Shown: in pieces, positions 7,239-14,895 of the stretch
Position numbering within the stretch: position 1 is the stretch's first letter
Layout: each line of letters opens with the position of its first letter
Source of the DNA: CAYQUC01 sp964514215
Lineage (GTDB): Bacteria > Pseudomonadota > Gammaproteobacteria > UBA6429 > Thiohalophilaceae
Assembly: GCA_964514215.1 (NCBI GenBank)
Contig: CAZEPW010000071.1
Location: 1 to 15,990, forward strand
Length of the DNA: 15,990 nucleotides
Direction of reading: 5' to 3'
Translations under genes and position numbers: made by a program
Notes under the pieces: model-generated
The model's database searches: none
The model's input: only the letters and a program-made list of their open reading frames with translations
Told to the model about the DNA's origin: nothing

Positions 7239-8117
7239 ATGAAAAATTTACCTGTAAAAAAGTTCCATATTTTTATTATTTTTATATTAATAGCCTTTCA
7301 ATCGGTTTGTTATGCACAGCAGACAAATTCACGGCTTTGGCAAATTGATAAAAAGGGCGTTGAGTCAAGTTATTTGTTTGCAACAATGCACAGTGAAGAT
7401 CCTCGTATTTTAAAATTACCTGAAAGTGTTAATAACGTATTTCTTAAAACAAAAAGTTTTACGGCAGAAATTGATTTGAGTATTGATATGACCGCAACAC
7501 TGGGTCTTTCGATGCTTCTCCCCGAAAATAAAAATTTGAAAAGCATTATTGGCAATGAATTATTCCAAAGCAGTGTCCGTATTTTAAGGGATTTTGGGAT
7601 ACCGGAAAAAATTGTTAATAGAATGAAGCCATGGGCGGTTTTAATGACGCTGAGCTATCCTAAACCTAAAACCGGTTTATTCCTTGATAAATTACTTTTC
7701 AATAAGGCATTAAAACAAAATAAAAAGCATTATGGTCTTGAAACGGTTCAGGAGCAAATTGCAGTTTTTAATGAAACACCATTGTCACAACAAACAATAT
7801 TATTACGCGATACCATTAAACAATATCCATCATTTGTTCAGCAACTTAAACAGTTAAAAAAATTATACCTCAAAGGCGATTTGGATGGCCTGCAACAGTT
7901 TAATCATCAAGTTATGTTGCAAGGCGATTATCAAGTCGCCAATCAATTTATGGTGAATTTAATTGATAAGCGAAACCTCAAAATGGTTGACCGAATGCAA
8001 GCCAGATTACGTGAAGGAAATGCGTTTATCGCTGTTGGTGCACTGCATTTTCCAGGAGAGAAAGGCATATTGGCATTATTACGACAACAACATTATCGAA
8101 CAACGGCTATTTATTAG
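7239..8117 (+). CDS. Exported TraB/GumN-family protein
   Basis: A 292-residue protein with a Sec signal peptide: lysines at 2-8, a hydrophobic core at 9-24 and probable cleavage after VCYA (26). The rest fits the TraB/GumN family: an early SSYLFATMHSEDPR strand-loop (the usual GTIHxxxP-like motif), a central HYGLETVQEQIAVFN, and near the C-terminus AFIAVGALHFPGEKGILALL, which carries the second conserved histidine. Related proteins are proposed to be metal-dependent proteases or haem-related hydrolases, but this subgroup has no assigned role, so the periplasmic function is unknown. ATG 7239 is preceded by AAGAGA with six-base spacing. It lies upstream of the HDOD-GAF gene with a 177-base gap containing a repeat, so co-transcription is uncertain. 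Confidence 0.8.
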   Translation: MKNLPVKKFHIFIIFILIAFQSVCYAQQTNSRLWQIDKKGVESSYLFATMHSEDPRILKLPESVNNVFLKTKSFTAEIDLSIDMTATLGLSMLLPENKNLKSIIGNELFQSSVRILRDFGIPEKIVNRMKPWAVLMTLSYPKPKTGLFLDKLLFNKALKQNKKHYGLETVQEQIAVFNETPLSQQTILLRDTIKQYPSFVQQLKQLKKLYLKGDLDGLQQFNHQVMLQGDYQVANQFMVNLIDKRNLKMVDRMQARLREGNAFIAVGALHFPGEKGILALLRQQHYRTTAIY

Positions 8118-8215
8118 AATTATAGTAGCTTGAGATTTTACCAAATTGGTGAGATTCCCGTTAAGAATATGCGGAAATGACGCTGGTTATTACTCCATCA
8201 CTTTTGATTTTTCTA
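8118..8215 (-). repeat. Degenerate relative of the intergenic repeat family
   Basis: Read on the minus strand, this stretch has AATAACC, GTCATT, CCG, a short loop, GGGAATCT and CTCAAG in the same order as the repeats at 14571-14890. On the plus strand ATTCCCG (8154-8160) faces CGGAAAT (8172-8178) as an imperfect stem. No terminal repeats survive. The relationship is judged by eye. Confidence 0.45.
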
Positions 8216-8294
8216 GCTTATGTTAATTAATTTTCGTTGATTGCCGATATTAATAGAATAAATAATTTCTGCAAGCGATAACAAAGGGTTGGAT

Positions 8295-9758
8295 GTGACA
8301 GATACAATCGATGATTGGGTTGTTCGTATTAGTAGTTTAGAGATACCGATATTTAAAGGCACTCTGAACTCCGTTGCCAGCTTAACGATGAATTATTCAA
8401 CTTCATCGAATGAACTTTCGCGCGTTATTTTACAAGATGCAACATTAACAGCACGAATCTTACGTATTTCCAATAGTTATTTTTATAATCCTCGTGGTAC
8501 TAAAATAAATACTATCAGCAGTGCTGTTATGTTTATTGGTTTTAATAATGTGCGTGATATCGCCATGTCGCTTGCTGTGATTGATGCGCTAATAAAGAAA
8601 CATTCTCGAAATTATATTATCGCATTAATGGCGCGTTCATTCCACGCCGCCGTTCAAGCGCGTGATTTGGCTGAAAAATTTGGTGATCCATCGTCGGAAG
8701 AAGTTTTTATTGCATCGTTACTATTTCATTTTGGTGAAATGGCTTTTTGGTGTATTCAAAGTAAACAGAGTGATTTATTAATTCAATCGATGCAAGAAGA
8801 AGGATATAGTGCTGATAAAGTGCAGCAACAAATTCTTGGTTTTAAGTTTAAGGATCTCACTGCTGAAATTTCAAAAAATTGGCACTTAGGTGACTTATTG
8901 GTAGCAGCATTAAAAAATAAAAACATTAACGACGCTTCGGCTCGAACTCGACATATTTTATTAAGCCAACGATTGTCTGATTATGCTTTAAAAGGTTGGG
9001 ACTCAAAAGAAACCGAGGCAGTTATAAAAGAAATTTCAAAGCACTTGGATATTTCGATAAAGGCAACGAAAGCGGATGCCATCGAGAATGCTAAAAAAGC
9101 AGTTGATGTTGCTAATAATTTTGGTGCCTCATTAGCCGCAATACTCATACCGGTACCGGGTGTTGATGAATTTAAACAAAAAGGTCATCAAAAAATAATA
9201 GCTCAGAAAGCGATAGTTGATGTTGATTATCCAGAGCCTGATCCAGTGTTGCAATTAAATGTGCTTCGTGATTTGTCTAATATCTTACAAAGTAAACCTG
9301 ATTTTAATAATATTATTGGTATTGTACTAGAAGGTATCCATCGAGGTATTGCAATGGATCGGGTATTATTTGCAATATTTGATAATACTACTTTAAAGCT
9401 AAATATAAAATTTATACTTGGCATTGAAATTAAAAAATTAGAGAAAAATTTTCATATTACCACCGGTGAAGAAGAGCATACGGTATTTTCTTGGGTTATT
9501 GAACGTTCTGAAAGTGTTTGGGTAAAAAATGCAAGCCACATTGGTTTTGGACAGAGTTCGATAAAAGCTATTTTAGCTATTGTCGAAGTTGAAAGTTTTA
9601 TATTAAATCCATTAGTCATTAACGATAAAGTGGTGGGTGTTTTTTATTCTGATCGGCAACCCAGTGGTCGTGATATTACTCAGGAAGATTATGAAAGTTG
9701 TAAACACTTTGCACAACAAACTAGTTTTACCATCAGTAAAAATTGGCAATCTAACTAA
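8295..9758 (+). CDS. HDOD-domain protein with C-terminal GAF-like domain
   Basis: A soluble signalling-type protein of 487 residues. Roughly residues 8-205 form an HDOD domain, with TARILRISNSYFYN, then ISSAVMFIGFNNVRDIAMS and FIASLLFHFGEMAF; the metal-binding His-Asp pair of true HD enzymes is lost (FHFG), as usual in HDOD. A charged helical linker follows to about 305. Residues about 310-487 look like a GAF domain, with VLRDLSNILQ, GIAMDRVLFAIFD and a Gly-rich PLVINDKVVGVFYSDR strand near the end. HDOD proteins take part in stress, motility or cyclic-nucleotide-linked regulation, probably as scaffolds; the ligand is unknown. The frame opens at TTG 8289, but AAAGGG at 8283-8288 sits six bases before GTG 8295, so I prefer the GTG start. 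No partner kinase or cyclase is adjacent. Confidence 0.82.
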   Translation: MTDTIDDWVVRISSLEIPIFKGTLNSVASLTMNYSTSSNELSRVILQDATLTARILRISNSYFYNPRGTKINTISSAVMFIGFNNVRDIAMSLAVIDALIKKHSRNYIIALMARSFHAAVQARDLAEKFGDPSSEEVFIASLLFHFGEMAFWCIQSKQSDLLIQSMQEEGYSADKVQQQILGFKFKDLTAEISKNWHLGDLLVAALKNKNINDASARTRHILLSQRLSDYALKGWDSKETEAVIKEISKHLDISIKATKADAIENAKKAVDVANNFGASLAAILIPVPGVDEFKQKGHQKIIAQKAIVDVDYPEPDPVLQLNVLRDLSNILQSKPDFNNIIGIVLEGIHRGIAMDRVLFAIFDNTTLKLNIKFILGIEIKKLEKNFHITTGEEEHTVFSWVIERSESVWVKNASHIGFGQSSIKAILAIVEVESFILNPLVINDKVVGVFYSDRQPSGRDITQEDYESCKHFAQQTSFTISKNWQSN

Positions 9759-9973
9759 CCAGAGGTTTGCATCAGGATATACATAAAAAATGTTGGATAT
9801 TGTATAAGCACCAAAGTGAGGATATGGAATCGGTATGGCCAAATAAAGACCGTCTGCCGCAGGACGCGGCAGTCGAGCAGCCATGGATGGCATTTTTTGC
9901 GCGTCTTTATTTGGCCATATCGGTTTCATGTCCGAGTGAAAACTGCATATTTGCTTATCCCAAACTTAGGTTA
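9756..9973 (+). repeat. Repeat-family member containing a long structured palindrome
   Basis: The ends are imperfect inverted repeats of the same type as the other copies: TAACC then AGAGGTTTGCATCAG at the left, CTTAGGTTA at the right. The interior differs. TATGGCCAAATAAAGAC (9834-9850) pairs perfectly with 9903-9919. The stem continues outward without a gap for 14 more pairs (9820-9833 with 9920-9933), four of them G-U in plus-strand RNA. The 52-base head holds a CTGCCGC/GCGGCAG hairpin (9854-9860 with 9866-9872) and a GCC..GGC hairpin followed by six T. It lies between the convergent HDOD gene and pyrC and overlaps the HDOD stop. Confidence 0.8.
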
Positions 9974-10040
9974 ACTAATTTTAGAACATTCAAAATAAGA
10001 TAATAATAATTTACTTTGTTAAACGAAACGGTTGATAACA

Positions 10041-11081
10041 TTATTTGAGTTGAATCGTCTTCCATTCCAATTGTTCACCTGCACCTAATGGCACGAGTTC
10101 GTCGGCATCAAATTTGAATGAGCTAGGCACTGTCCAAGTTTCTTTAAATAGTTTTAACTTATCAGAATTTACTGTTAATCCGTAAAAAGCCGCGCCATTT
10201 TTGCTGGAAAATTTTTCTAACATTTCTAAAGCATTGTTTTCCTCAAAAACTGTTGCATAAAATTCCATGGCGTTTGATGCAGAGTAAATTCCGGCACAGC
10301 CGCAGTTTGATTCTTTTGTTAACCGACCATGAGGAGCTGAATCTGTGCCAAGAAAAAATCGAGGATGGCCGCTAGTCGCAGCTTCGATTAAAGCGAGTCG
10401 ATGCTGTTCTCTTTTTAAAATGGGTAAACAGTAATAATGCGGGCGAATACCACCTTTAAAAATTTCATTACGGTTGTACAATAAATGTTGCGGTGTAATA
10501 CTGGCCGCTAAATAGTTATCTGCATCCCACACATACTGCATCGCTTGTTGTGTTGTTATGTGTTCTAACACAATTTTTAATTCAGGAAACTGTTGTTTAA
10601 CAGGATGTAGCACTGTTTCAATAAACACCGCTTCGCGATCAAAAATATCAACTTGTGGATCGGTCACTTCACCGTGCATCAATAGTGGTAAATTATTTTT
10701 TTGTATTGCTTCTAGTATTGGATAAACCGTTTTTAAATCTCGCACACCTGAATCAGAGTTGGTCGTTGCTCCAGCAGGATAATATTTAATGGCATGAATA
10801 TTAGGATTTGCTGCGGCTTTTTCAACCTCAGCCGAAGTGAGACTCTCGGTTAGGTATAATGTCATTAATGGTTTAAAGCAGGTGTCACTGGGCACCGCTG
10901 CGAGGATTCGTTCGCGATAATGCAGTGCTTGATCAACATTAACTATTGGTGTTTTCAAATTGGGCATGATGATTGCTCGAGAAAACTGCCGTGCAGTATG
11001 GGGTATCACTAATGATAATAACTCATCATCACGTACGTGTAAGTGTAAATCATCCGGGCTGGTTATTATTAATTCGTTCAT
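10041..11081 (-). CDS. pyrC: Dihydroorotase, class II (homodimeric PyrC)
   Basis: Zinc amidohydrolase that interconverts N-carbamoyl-L-aspartate and dihydroorotate, the third step of pyrimidine synthesis. The 346-residue product has every ligand of the binuclear centre: H13 and H15 in DDLHLHVRD, the carboxylated lysine K99 in IKYYPAGATTNSD, H136 in LLMHGEV, H174 in LEHITT, and catalytic D247 in GTDSAPHG. Length fits the E. coli-type enzyme and not the longer class I form. ATG 11081 comes one base after the stop of the LysR gene and has no clear ribosome binding site, so translation is probably coupled to it. The gene is convergent with the HDOD gene and separated from it by a structured repeat. 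Confidence 0.97.
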   Translation of the reverse strand: MNELIITSPDDLHLHVRDDELLSLVIPHTARQFSRAIIMPNLKTPIVNVDQALHYRERILAAVPSDTCFKPLMTLYLTESLTSAEVEKAAANPNIHAIKYYPAGATTNSDSGVRDLKTVYPILEAIQKNNLPLLMHGEVTDPQVDIFDREAVFIETVLHPVKQQFPELKIVLEHITTQQAMQYVWDADNYLAASITPQHLLYNRNEIFKGGIRPHYYCLPILKREQHRLALIEAATSGHPRFFLGTDSAPHGRLTKESNCGCAGIYSASNAMEFYATVFEENNALEMLEKFSSKNGAAFYGLTVNSDKLKLFKETWTVPSSFKFDADELVPLGAGEQLEWKTIQLK

Positions 11082-11082
11082 G

Positions 11083-12036
11083 TTATTTATTTTTTTCTAT
11101 TGTTATTTCGACTATTGATTGTGGCATGTCTGCGTCGCCGAGTAAGTAATCTAGCATTGTTCGAGGTGTTAATTTTTCTCTAAACCAGTTTATGGCATTG
11201 CCATCGTCTTGGGTTCGCCATGCGATATAAAGTTGGATAAATGGCGGGGCATTTTCTATTTGTTTAATGATTAAAGAGCCCGTTTCCAGATCGTGCTCGA
11301 TTAAGTTTTTAGGAATATAACCCACTCCCAAACCTTGCCGTTGAGCCTCAATTTTACTGTCCATGTCGGGTACGGTCATAACGGTCTGTCCTCGTAGTAA
11401 TGCTAAGGTTCTTGGTGTCATTTTACGCGAACTGTCCGCTGCTGCAATTGCTCGATGCGCCAATATGTCCTCAATGACTAACGGTTTATCAATTTTTGCC
11501 AAGGGGTGGTGTGGGGCGACGACAAATTCCAAGTCTAAATTTCCCATTAACCGGGTGGTAAAATTAGTGCCGGTCGGGGCGTCGCCTACCGCTCCGATAA
11601 CCAAATCAGCCCGATCCCACGCGAGGGCATCCCAAGTGCCTCCCGATACTTCACGGCTGAGATTAATTACTGTGCCTGCATTAACTTGTTGAAATTCATG
11701 GATTAATGGATAAATTCGGGTTAACGGGATAAGATCCACAACGGCAATTCGGAGCTCTGTTTCCCATCCGGTTGAAACCCGTTTCATATTTTGTTCTAGC
11801 TCTAAGGCTGCTCGAAGGATATGGCGGCCTTCTTGTAATAATTTTCGGCCACAATCGGTTAATACCGCGCGATGGCCTTCACGGTTAAACAATTCTATAT
11901 CAAGATCATTTTCGAGTTTTTGAATCGTGTAGGTGATGGCAGATGGTACACGGTGCATTTCGACAGCAGCAGATGCAAAACTGCCATTGCGATCGATTGC
12001 ATCGATTACGGTTAGGGCTTCTAGGGTCAAATGCAT
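11083..12036 (-). CDS. LysR-family transcriptional regulator
   Basis: The 317-residue product has the LysR layout: an N-terminal winged helix-turn-helix (about residues 3-62, with GSFASAAVEMHRVPSAITYTIQKLE and an ELFNREGHRAVLT wing), a helical linker, and a substrate-binding effector domain from about residue 92 (ELRIAVVDLIPL) to 290. The inducer is not recognisable. It lies one base upstream of pyrC on the same strand, which suggests one transcript, though LysR genes more often sit divergent from their targets. The upstream neighbour at 12479-13039 is on the same strand and 442 bases away, so there is no classic divergent target. Start ATG 12036 gives a normal N-terminus, but no strong ribosome binding site is visible. 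Confidence 0.9.
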   Translation of the reverse strand: MHLTLEALTVIDAIDRNGSFASAAVEMHRVPSAITYTIQKLENDLDIELFNREGHRAVLTDCGRKLLQEGRHILRAALELEQNMKRVSTGWETELRIAVVDLIPLTRIYPLIHEFQQVNAGTVINLSREVSGGTWDALAWDRADLVIGAVGDAPTGTNFTTRLMGNLDLEFVVAPHHPLAKIDKPLVIEDILAHRAIAAADSSRKMTPRTLALLRGQTVMTVPDMDSKIEAQRQGLGVGYIPKNLIEHDLETGSLIIKQIENAPPFIQLYIAWRTQDDGNAINWFREKLTPRTMLDYLLGDADMPQSIVEITIEKNK

Positions 12037-12049
12037 TGTTTTAAGTTAA

Positions 12050-12074
12050 ATTCAATTGTTCAATTAATTTGAAT
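12050..12074. promoter_or_regulatory. Possible LysR autoregulatory operator
   Basis: ATTCAA (12050-12055) and TTGAAT (12069-12074) form an inverted repeat with a 13-base gap, centred about 26 bases upstream of the LysR start. The dyad with T and A ends is the kind of site LysR regulators use for autoregulation, but AT-rich DNA makes such a match easy by chance. Confidence 0.3.
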
Positions 12075-12430
12075 AACACACTCAGAATTATTCGCTTTTC
12101 AATAGTATATATCAAGAGTAACTTCACAAATATATTCAAAAGAAATGAATATTTAGCAACAGAAATAGTATTTATTTTGACCAAATTCTGTATACATCAA
12201 GAAGATGTGACTAAACGTTAAGCAATTGAACATGGCTTTTAGTCTCAGGTATACGAATAAATGCAGTAAAGAATCTAGCTAGTTTTTTTGTGACTGGAAA
12301 GAATCTCTGTGAGATACATTAGAAGAAGTAGTACCAAGTTGTAAAAGAAGCGTAATCGTTAGTTTCATTAGGTGTATTTGCGAATTCTATTGTTATAAAG
12401 CGATGTTAAATCCCCCCCACGCCAGAATAG

Positions 12431-12459
12431 GCCGAGTATGTTAATACTCGGCTTTTTTT
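12431..12459 (+). terminator. Intrinsic terminator, plus strand
   Basis: GCCGAGTAT (12431-12439) pairs perfectly with ATACTCGGC (12444-12452) around a GTTA loop and is followed by seven T. Outer CAGAATA/TATTCTG arms (12424-12430 with 12459-12465) extend the dyad. Seven T in the plus direction, against none after the stem in the minus direction, indicate plus-strand use, although it could also stall the minus-strand 12479-13039 transcript. Confidence 0.85.
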
Positions 12460-12478
12460 ATTCTGAATTAGATTAAAT

Positions 12479-13039
12479 CTATCGAGTTAGTTTGTGGCGA
12501 AAATACTTTGATATTATGACGCTCAAGATAATACTACCACAGGGTAGTCCAATCCAAATCGCTTCATTGATAATCACTCGTAACCCCCACTCACTAAAAA
12601 ATGATTTGATACCAATTGGTGATACGCTAATGGGTCTCCACGGTAGAAAATACCGGCTATTGTCAAAAGGTGCAAAAAAAGCGACACCGAGTCCACCACT
12701 GGTCATCGCGTCTAGCATGCCATGAGATGACATGATGAGTGTAAAAAATACCACTAAATAACCATTAAGTTTGAAACGATTATTCCACGGAGCCGTATCC
12801 GGAAAGAAAATTTTCACCAAAAATAAACTGGAAATAAACGCAAAAAATATCGAATGGCTAATACCCCGGTGTCCAAAAACATCACCATAGGGTATTCCCA
12901 GAAAAAAACCAATACTGTCAATATCCGGCGCAATCGACCAAATAATAGCGAACACTAATACACGCCAAGGGTAAACGGTATCTGGATAGAGTTTTTTTCC
13001 GGTATACGCGACTAAGGCGTGAGCAAATGCAGAAGCCAT
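12479..13039 (-). CDS. YdjM/DUF457-type membrane-bound metal-dependent hydrolase
   Basis: A 186-residue multi-pass membrane protein with the conserved polar residues of the YdjM/LexA-regulated hydrolase-like family: H7 near the N-terminus, the PDID motif (38-41), GHRGISHS (56-63) and, further on, SSHGMLDAMTSGGLGVAFFAPF with LPWRPI. The clustered His and Asp residues are thought to bind metal at the membrane face; the substrate is not established. In E. coli ydjM is in the SOS regulon, but I see no LexA box (CTGT-N8-ACAG) upstream here. Start ATG 13039 has only a weak upstream purine stretch. It is divergent from the mqo-like gene, 168 bases apart, so the gap should hold two promoters that I could not delimit. 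Confidence 0.85.
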   Translation of the reverse strand: MASAFAHALVAYTGKKLYPDTVYPWRVLVFAIIWSIAPDIDSIGFFLGIPYGDVFGHRGISHSIFFAFISSLFLVKIFFPDTAPWNNRFKLNGYLVVFFTLIMSSHGMLDAMTSGGLGVAFFAPFDNSRYFLPWRPISVSPIGIKSFFSEWGLRVIINEAIWIGLPCGSIILSVIISKYFRHKLTR

Positions 13040-13207
13040 AATAATATTTTAAATGTAGTATAATTTATCTAACTTAATTGTTGATATTTATCATATCATT
13101 AGATTACCGCTAGTGTCGTATTATGCTATGTTATTACTATGAATAATATCGTATTTTGAGCACTTAAATTGTAATTAAACTGTGGCATTGGAATAATAAA
13201 AATAATA

Positions 13208-14539
13208 ATGGCTGAACATCATTACGATTTAATAATAGTGGGTGGTGGGGTGAGTGGCACAGCATTGTGTTATATGGCGACTCGTTATTCAAATATCAAA
13301 AAAATTGCGGTTGTCGAAAAATATTCAAAACTTGCTCAAGTTAGCTCATTAAGCAGTAATAATAGTCAAACGCTACATTGTGGCGATATCGAAACCAACT
13401 ACACCATAGAAAAAGCCTTAAAAGTTCAGCGTGCTGCAAAAATGCTGTTTAACTACACTCAGTTACTCGATAAAAATGTCCACATCATTTCTAAATTTTC
13501 AAAAATGGTTGTGGGTATTGGTGATAGTGAAGTTGAATTATTAAAAAAACGTTTTGAGATTTTTAGTCCGCATTATCCTAATATGCGTTTATACGATAAA
13601 TCAGAAATTAAACGAATTGAACCTTTGGTGATTGCGGGTTTTAAGAACGATCGACCAGAGAATATCGTTGCTTGTGGTTCAGAAAATGAATACTGCGCAG
13701 TGGATTTTTCGGCATTATCACATTCTTTTATTGAACAAGCAGAAGCACATAAAGATAATCGGGTGGATGTTTATCTGGAAACAAAGATGCACCACATTCG
13801 AAAATACGATGATGTTTTTGAAATTCAAACCAATAAAGAAACATTTACAGCAAGCTCGGTTGTTGTATCTACTTGTGGTCATAGTTTACTTTATGCGCAA
13901 GCAATGGGGTATGGCTTAAATTTTTCTTGTTTGCCCGTCGCCGGTAGTTTTTATTTTACGCCTAAAATATTAAATGGCAAAGTCTACACAGTGCAAAACG
14001 ATAAACTACCATTTGCTGCGATTCACGGTGATCCTGATTTATTAGTTGACGGTAAAACCCGGTTTGGGCCCACGGCGTTATTATTACCCATGTTAGAACG
14101 TTATAATCCATCCACAATATTAGATTTTTTTAAAGTGTTAAAATTGGATAGTGGTGTCATGAAAGTATTTTGGGATTTATTTAAAGACCATGATATTCGA
14201 AATTATATTATTCGTAACATGTTATTTGAAGTGCCAATATTAAATACGCGCTTATTTTTAAAAGATGCTCGAAAAATTATTCCGACTTTATTATTAAGCG
14301 ATTTAAAATTTGCCAAAGGTTATGGTGGTGTGCGGCCACAATTAATCGACAAACAAGCAGGTGAGTTGTTAATGGGCGAAGCAAAAATAACACCTGGCAA
14401 TGGTATTATTTTTAATATGACACCATCACCCGGTGCCACAAGTTGCCTGGATAATGCCGAAAAAGATTTACGTCATATCTGTGAATATTTAGGAGCCACG
14501 ATAGACGAGGATAAGCTCGTGACTGAATTGGATTGTTAA
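13208..14539 (+). CDS. mqo: Malate:quinone oxidoreductase-like FAD protein (short form)
   Basis: The 443-residue product begins with an FAD-binding Rossmann motif (DLIIVGGGVSGTAL, 7-20). A SSNNSQTLHCGDIETNYT segment at 49-66 is the counterpart of the Mqo substrate-site region, and the C-terminal IIFNMTPSPGATSCLDNA is characteristic of Mqo. Mqo is a peripheral membrane enzyme that oxidises malate to oxaloacetate and passes electrons to quinone, bypassing NAD malate dehydrogenase. The E. coli enzyme is about 550 residues; this length fits the shorter epsilonproteobacterial-type form. Convergent fumC makes its substrate, which supports the assignment. The start ATG has a poor ribosome binding site (GGAAT about 14 bases upstream). 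A related FAD oxidoreductase such as an L-2-hydroxyglutarate oxidase is a weaker alternative. Confidence 0.75.
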   Translation: MAEHHYDLIIVGGGVSGTALCYMATRYSNIKKIAVVEKYSKLAQVSSLSSNNSQTLHCGDIETNYTIEKALKVQRAAKMLFNYTQLLDKNVHIISKFSKMVVGIGDSEVELLKKRFEIFSPHYPNMRLYDKSEIKRIEPLVIAGFKNDRPENIVACGSENEYCAVDFSALSHSFIEQAEAHKDNRVDVYLETKMHHIRKYDDVFEIQTNKETFTASSVVVSTCGHSLLYAQAMGYGLNFSCLPVAGSFYFTPKILNGKVYTVQNDKLPFAAIHGDPDLLVDGKTRFGPTALLLPMLERYNPSTILDFFKVLKLDSGVMKVFWDLFKDHDIRNYIIRNMLFEVPILNTRLFLKDARKIIPTLLLSDLKFAKGYGGVRPQLIDKQAGELLMGEAKITPGNGIIFNMTPSPGATSCLDNAEKDLRHICEYLGATIDEDKLVTELDC

Positions 14540-14570
14540 AGTTACTTAAACTCAAGTAATTTTTCATCGC

Positions 14571-14736
14571 TGAATCTCAGGTTAATAAGCTTGGAGTTTG
14601 CATAATACTAATCACTATTTTTAAAACCCAAATTTAAAATAGCCGTCATTCCGGTAATCTTTTAAGCCGGAATCTAGAGTTAAAACCTCAAAGTGATGAA
14701 TTTACACTAATTTTTTTCTTATATTGATTTGAGGTT
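14571..14736 (+). repeat. Intergenic repeat, tandem copy 1
   Basis: First of two tandem units with a period of 154 bases. Bases 14643-14717 are identical to 14797-14871. The unit contains the hairpin ATTCCGG (14648-14654) / CCGGAAT (14667-14673) and ends in TTATATTGATTTGAGGTTA, an imperfect inverted copy of the element terminus. Its left end (CTCAGGTTAATAAGCTTGG) is more diverged. Confidence 0.85.
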
Positions 14737-14890
14737 AATAAACCTGAGGTTTGTATCAGAATAATGACTATTCTTAAAATCCGAATTTAAAAATAACCGT
14801 CATTCCGGTAATCTTTTAAGCCGGAATCTAGAGTTAAAACCTCAAAGTGATGAATTTACACTAATTTTTTTTATACTGGTTTGAGGCTAA
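14737..14890 (+). repeat. Intergenic repeat, tandem copy 2
   Basis: Second tandem unit. The left end AACCTGAGGTTTGTATCAG and right end TATACTGGTTTGAGGCTAA are imperfect terminal inverted repeats. The hairpin ATTCCGG (14802-14808) / CCGGAAT (14821-14827) is the same as in copy 1. It ends a few bases from the fumC stop. With copy 1 it fills the 356-base gap between convergent mqo and fumC, where no other feature or separate terminator is visible. Confidence 0.87.
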
Positions 14891-14895
14891 TTACA

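Larger units (their letters stand above)
12037..12478. other. 442-base gene-free region, possible small RNA locus
   Basis: I see no credible coding region on either strand. It holds the LysR operator candidate, a 7-bp dyad GACTAAA/TTTAGTC (12209-12215 with 12238-12244), a small ATCTC/GAGAT hairpin (12303-12313), a run of seven C (12412-12418) and a plus-strand terminator at 12431-12459. No plus-strand gene lies upstream of that terminator for over 2 kb, so an untranslated plus-strand RNA ending there is the simplest reason for it. I could not find a convincing promoter. Confidence 0.4.

Noticed and set aside
9767..10003. Open frames on both strands across the 9756-9973 repeat
   Set aside because: They are by-products of the palindrome, have no ribosome binding site and show no protein family.
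12396..12423. GTTAAATCCCCCCCACGCCA just before a terminator, like the 3' end of a tRNA or tmRNA gene
   Set aside because: No matching acceptor 5' strand, anticodon arm or other cloverleaf part lies upstream, and the T-loop lacks the usual TTCRA pattern. An attachment-site remnant cannot be shown.
14571..14890. Tandem repeats as a possible CRISPR array
   Set aside because: Only two units with a 154-base period, no short regular repeats or spacers, and no cas genes.
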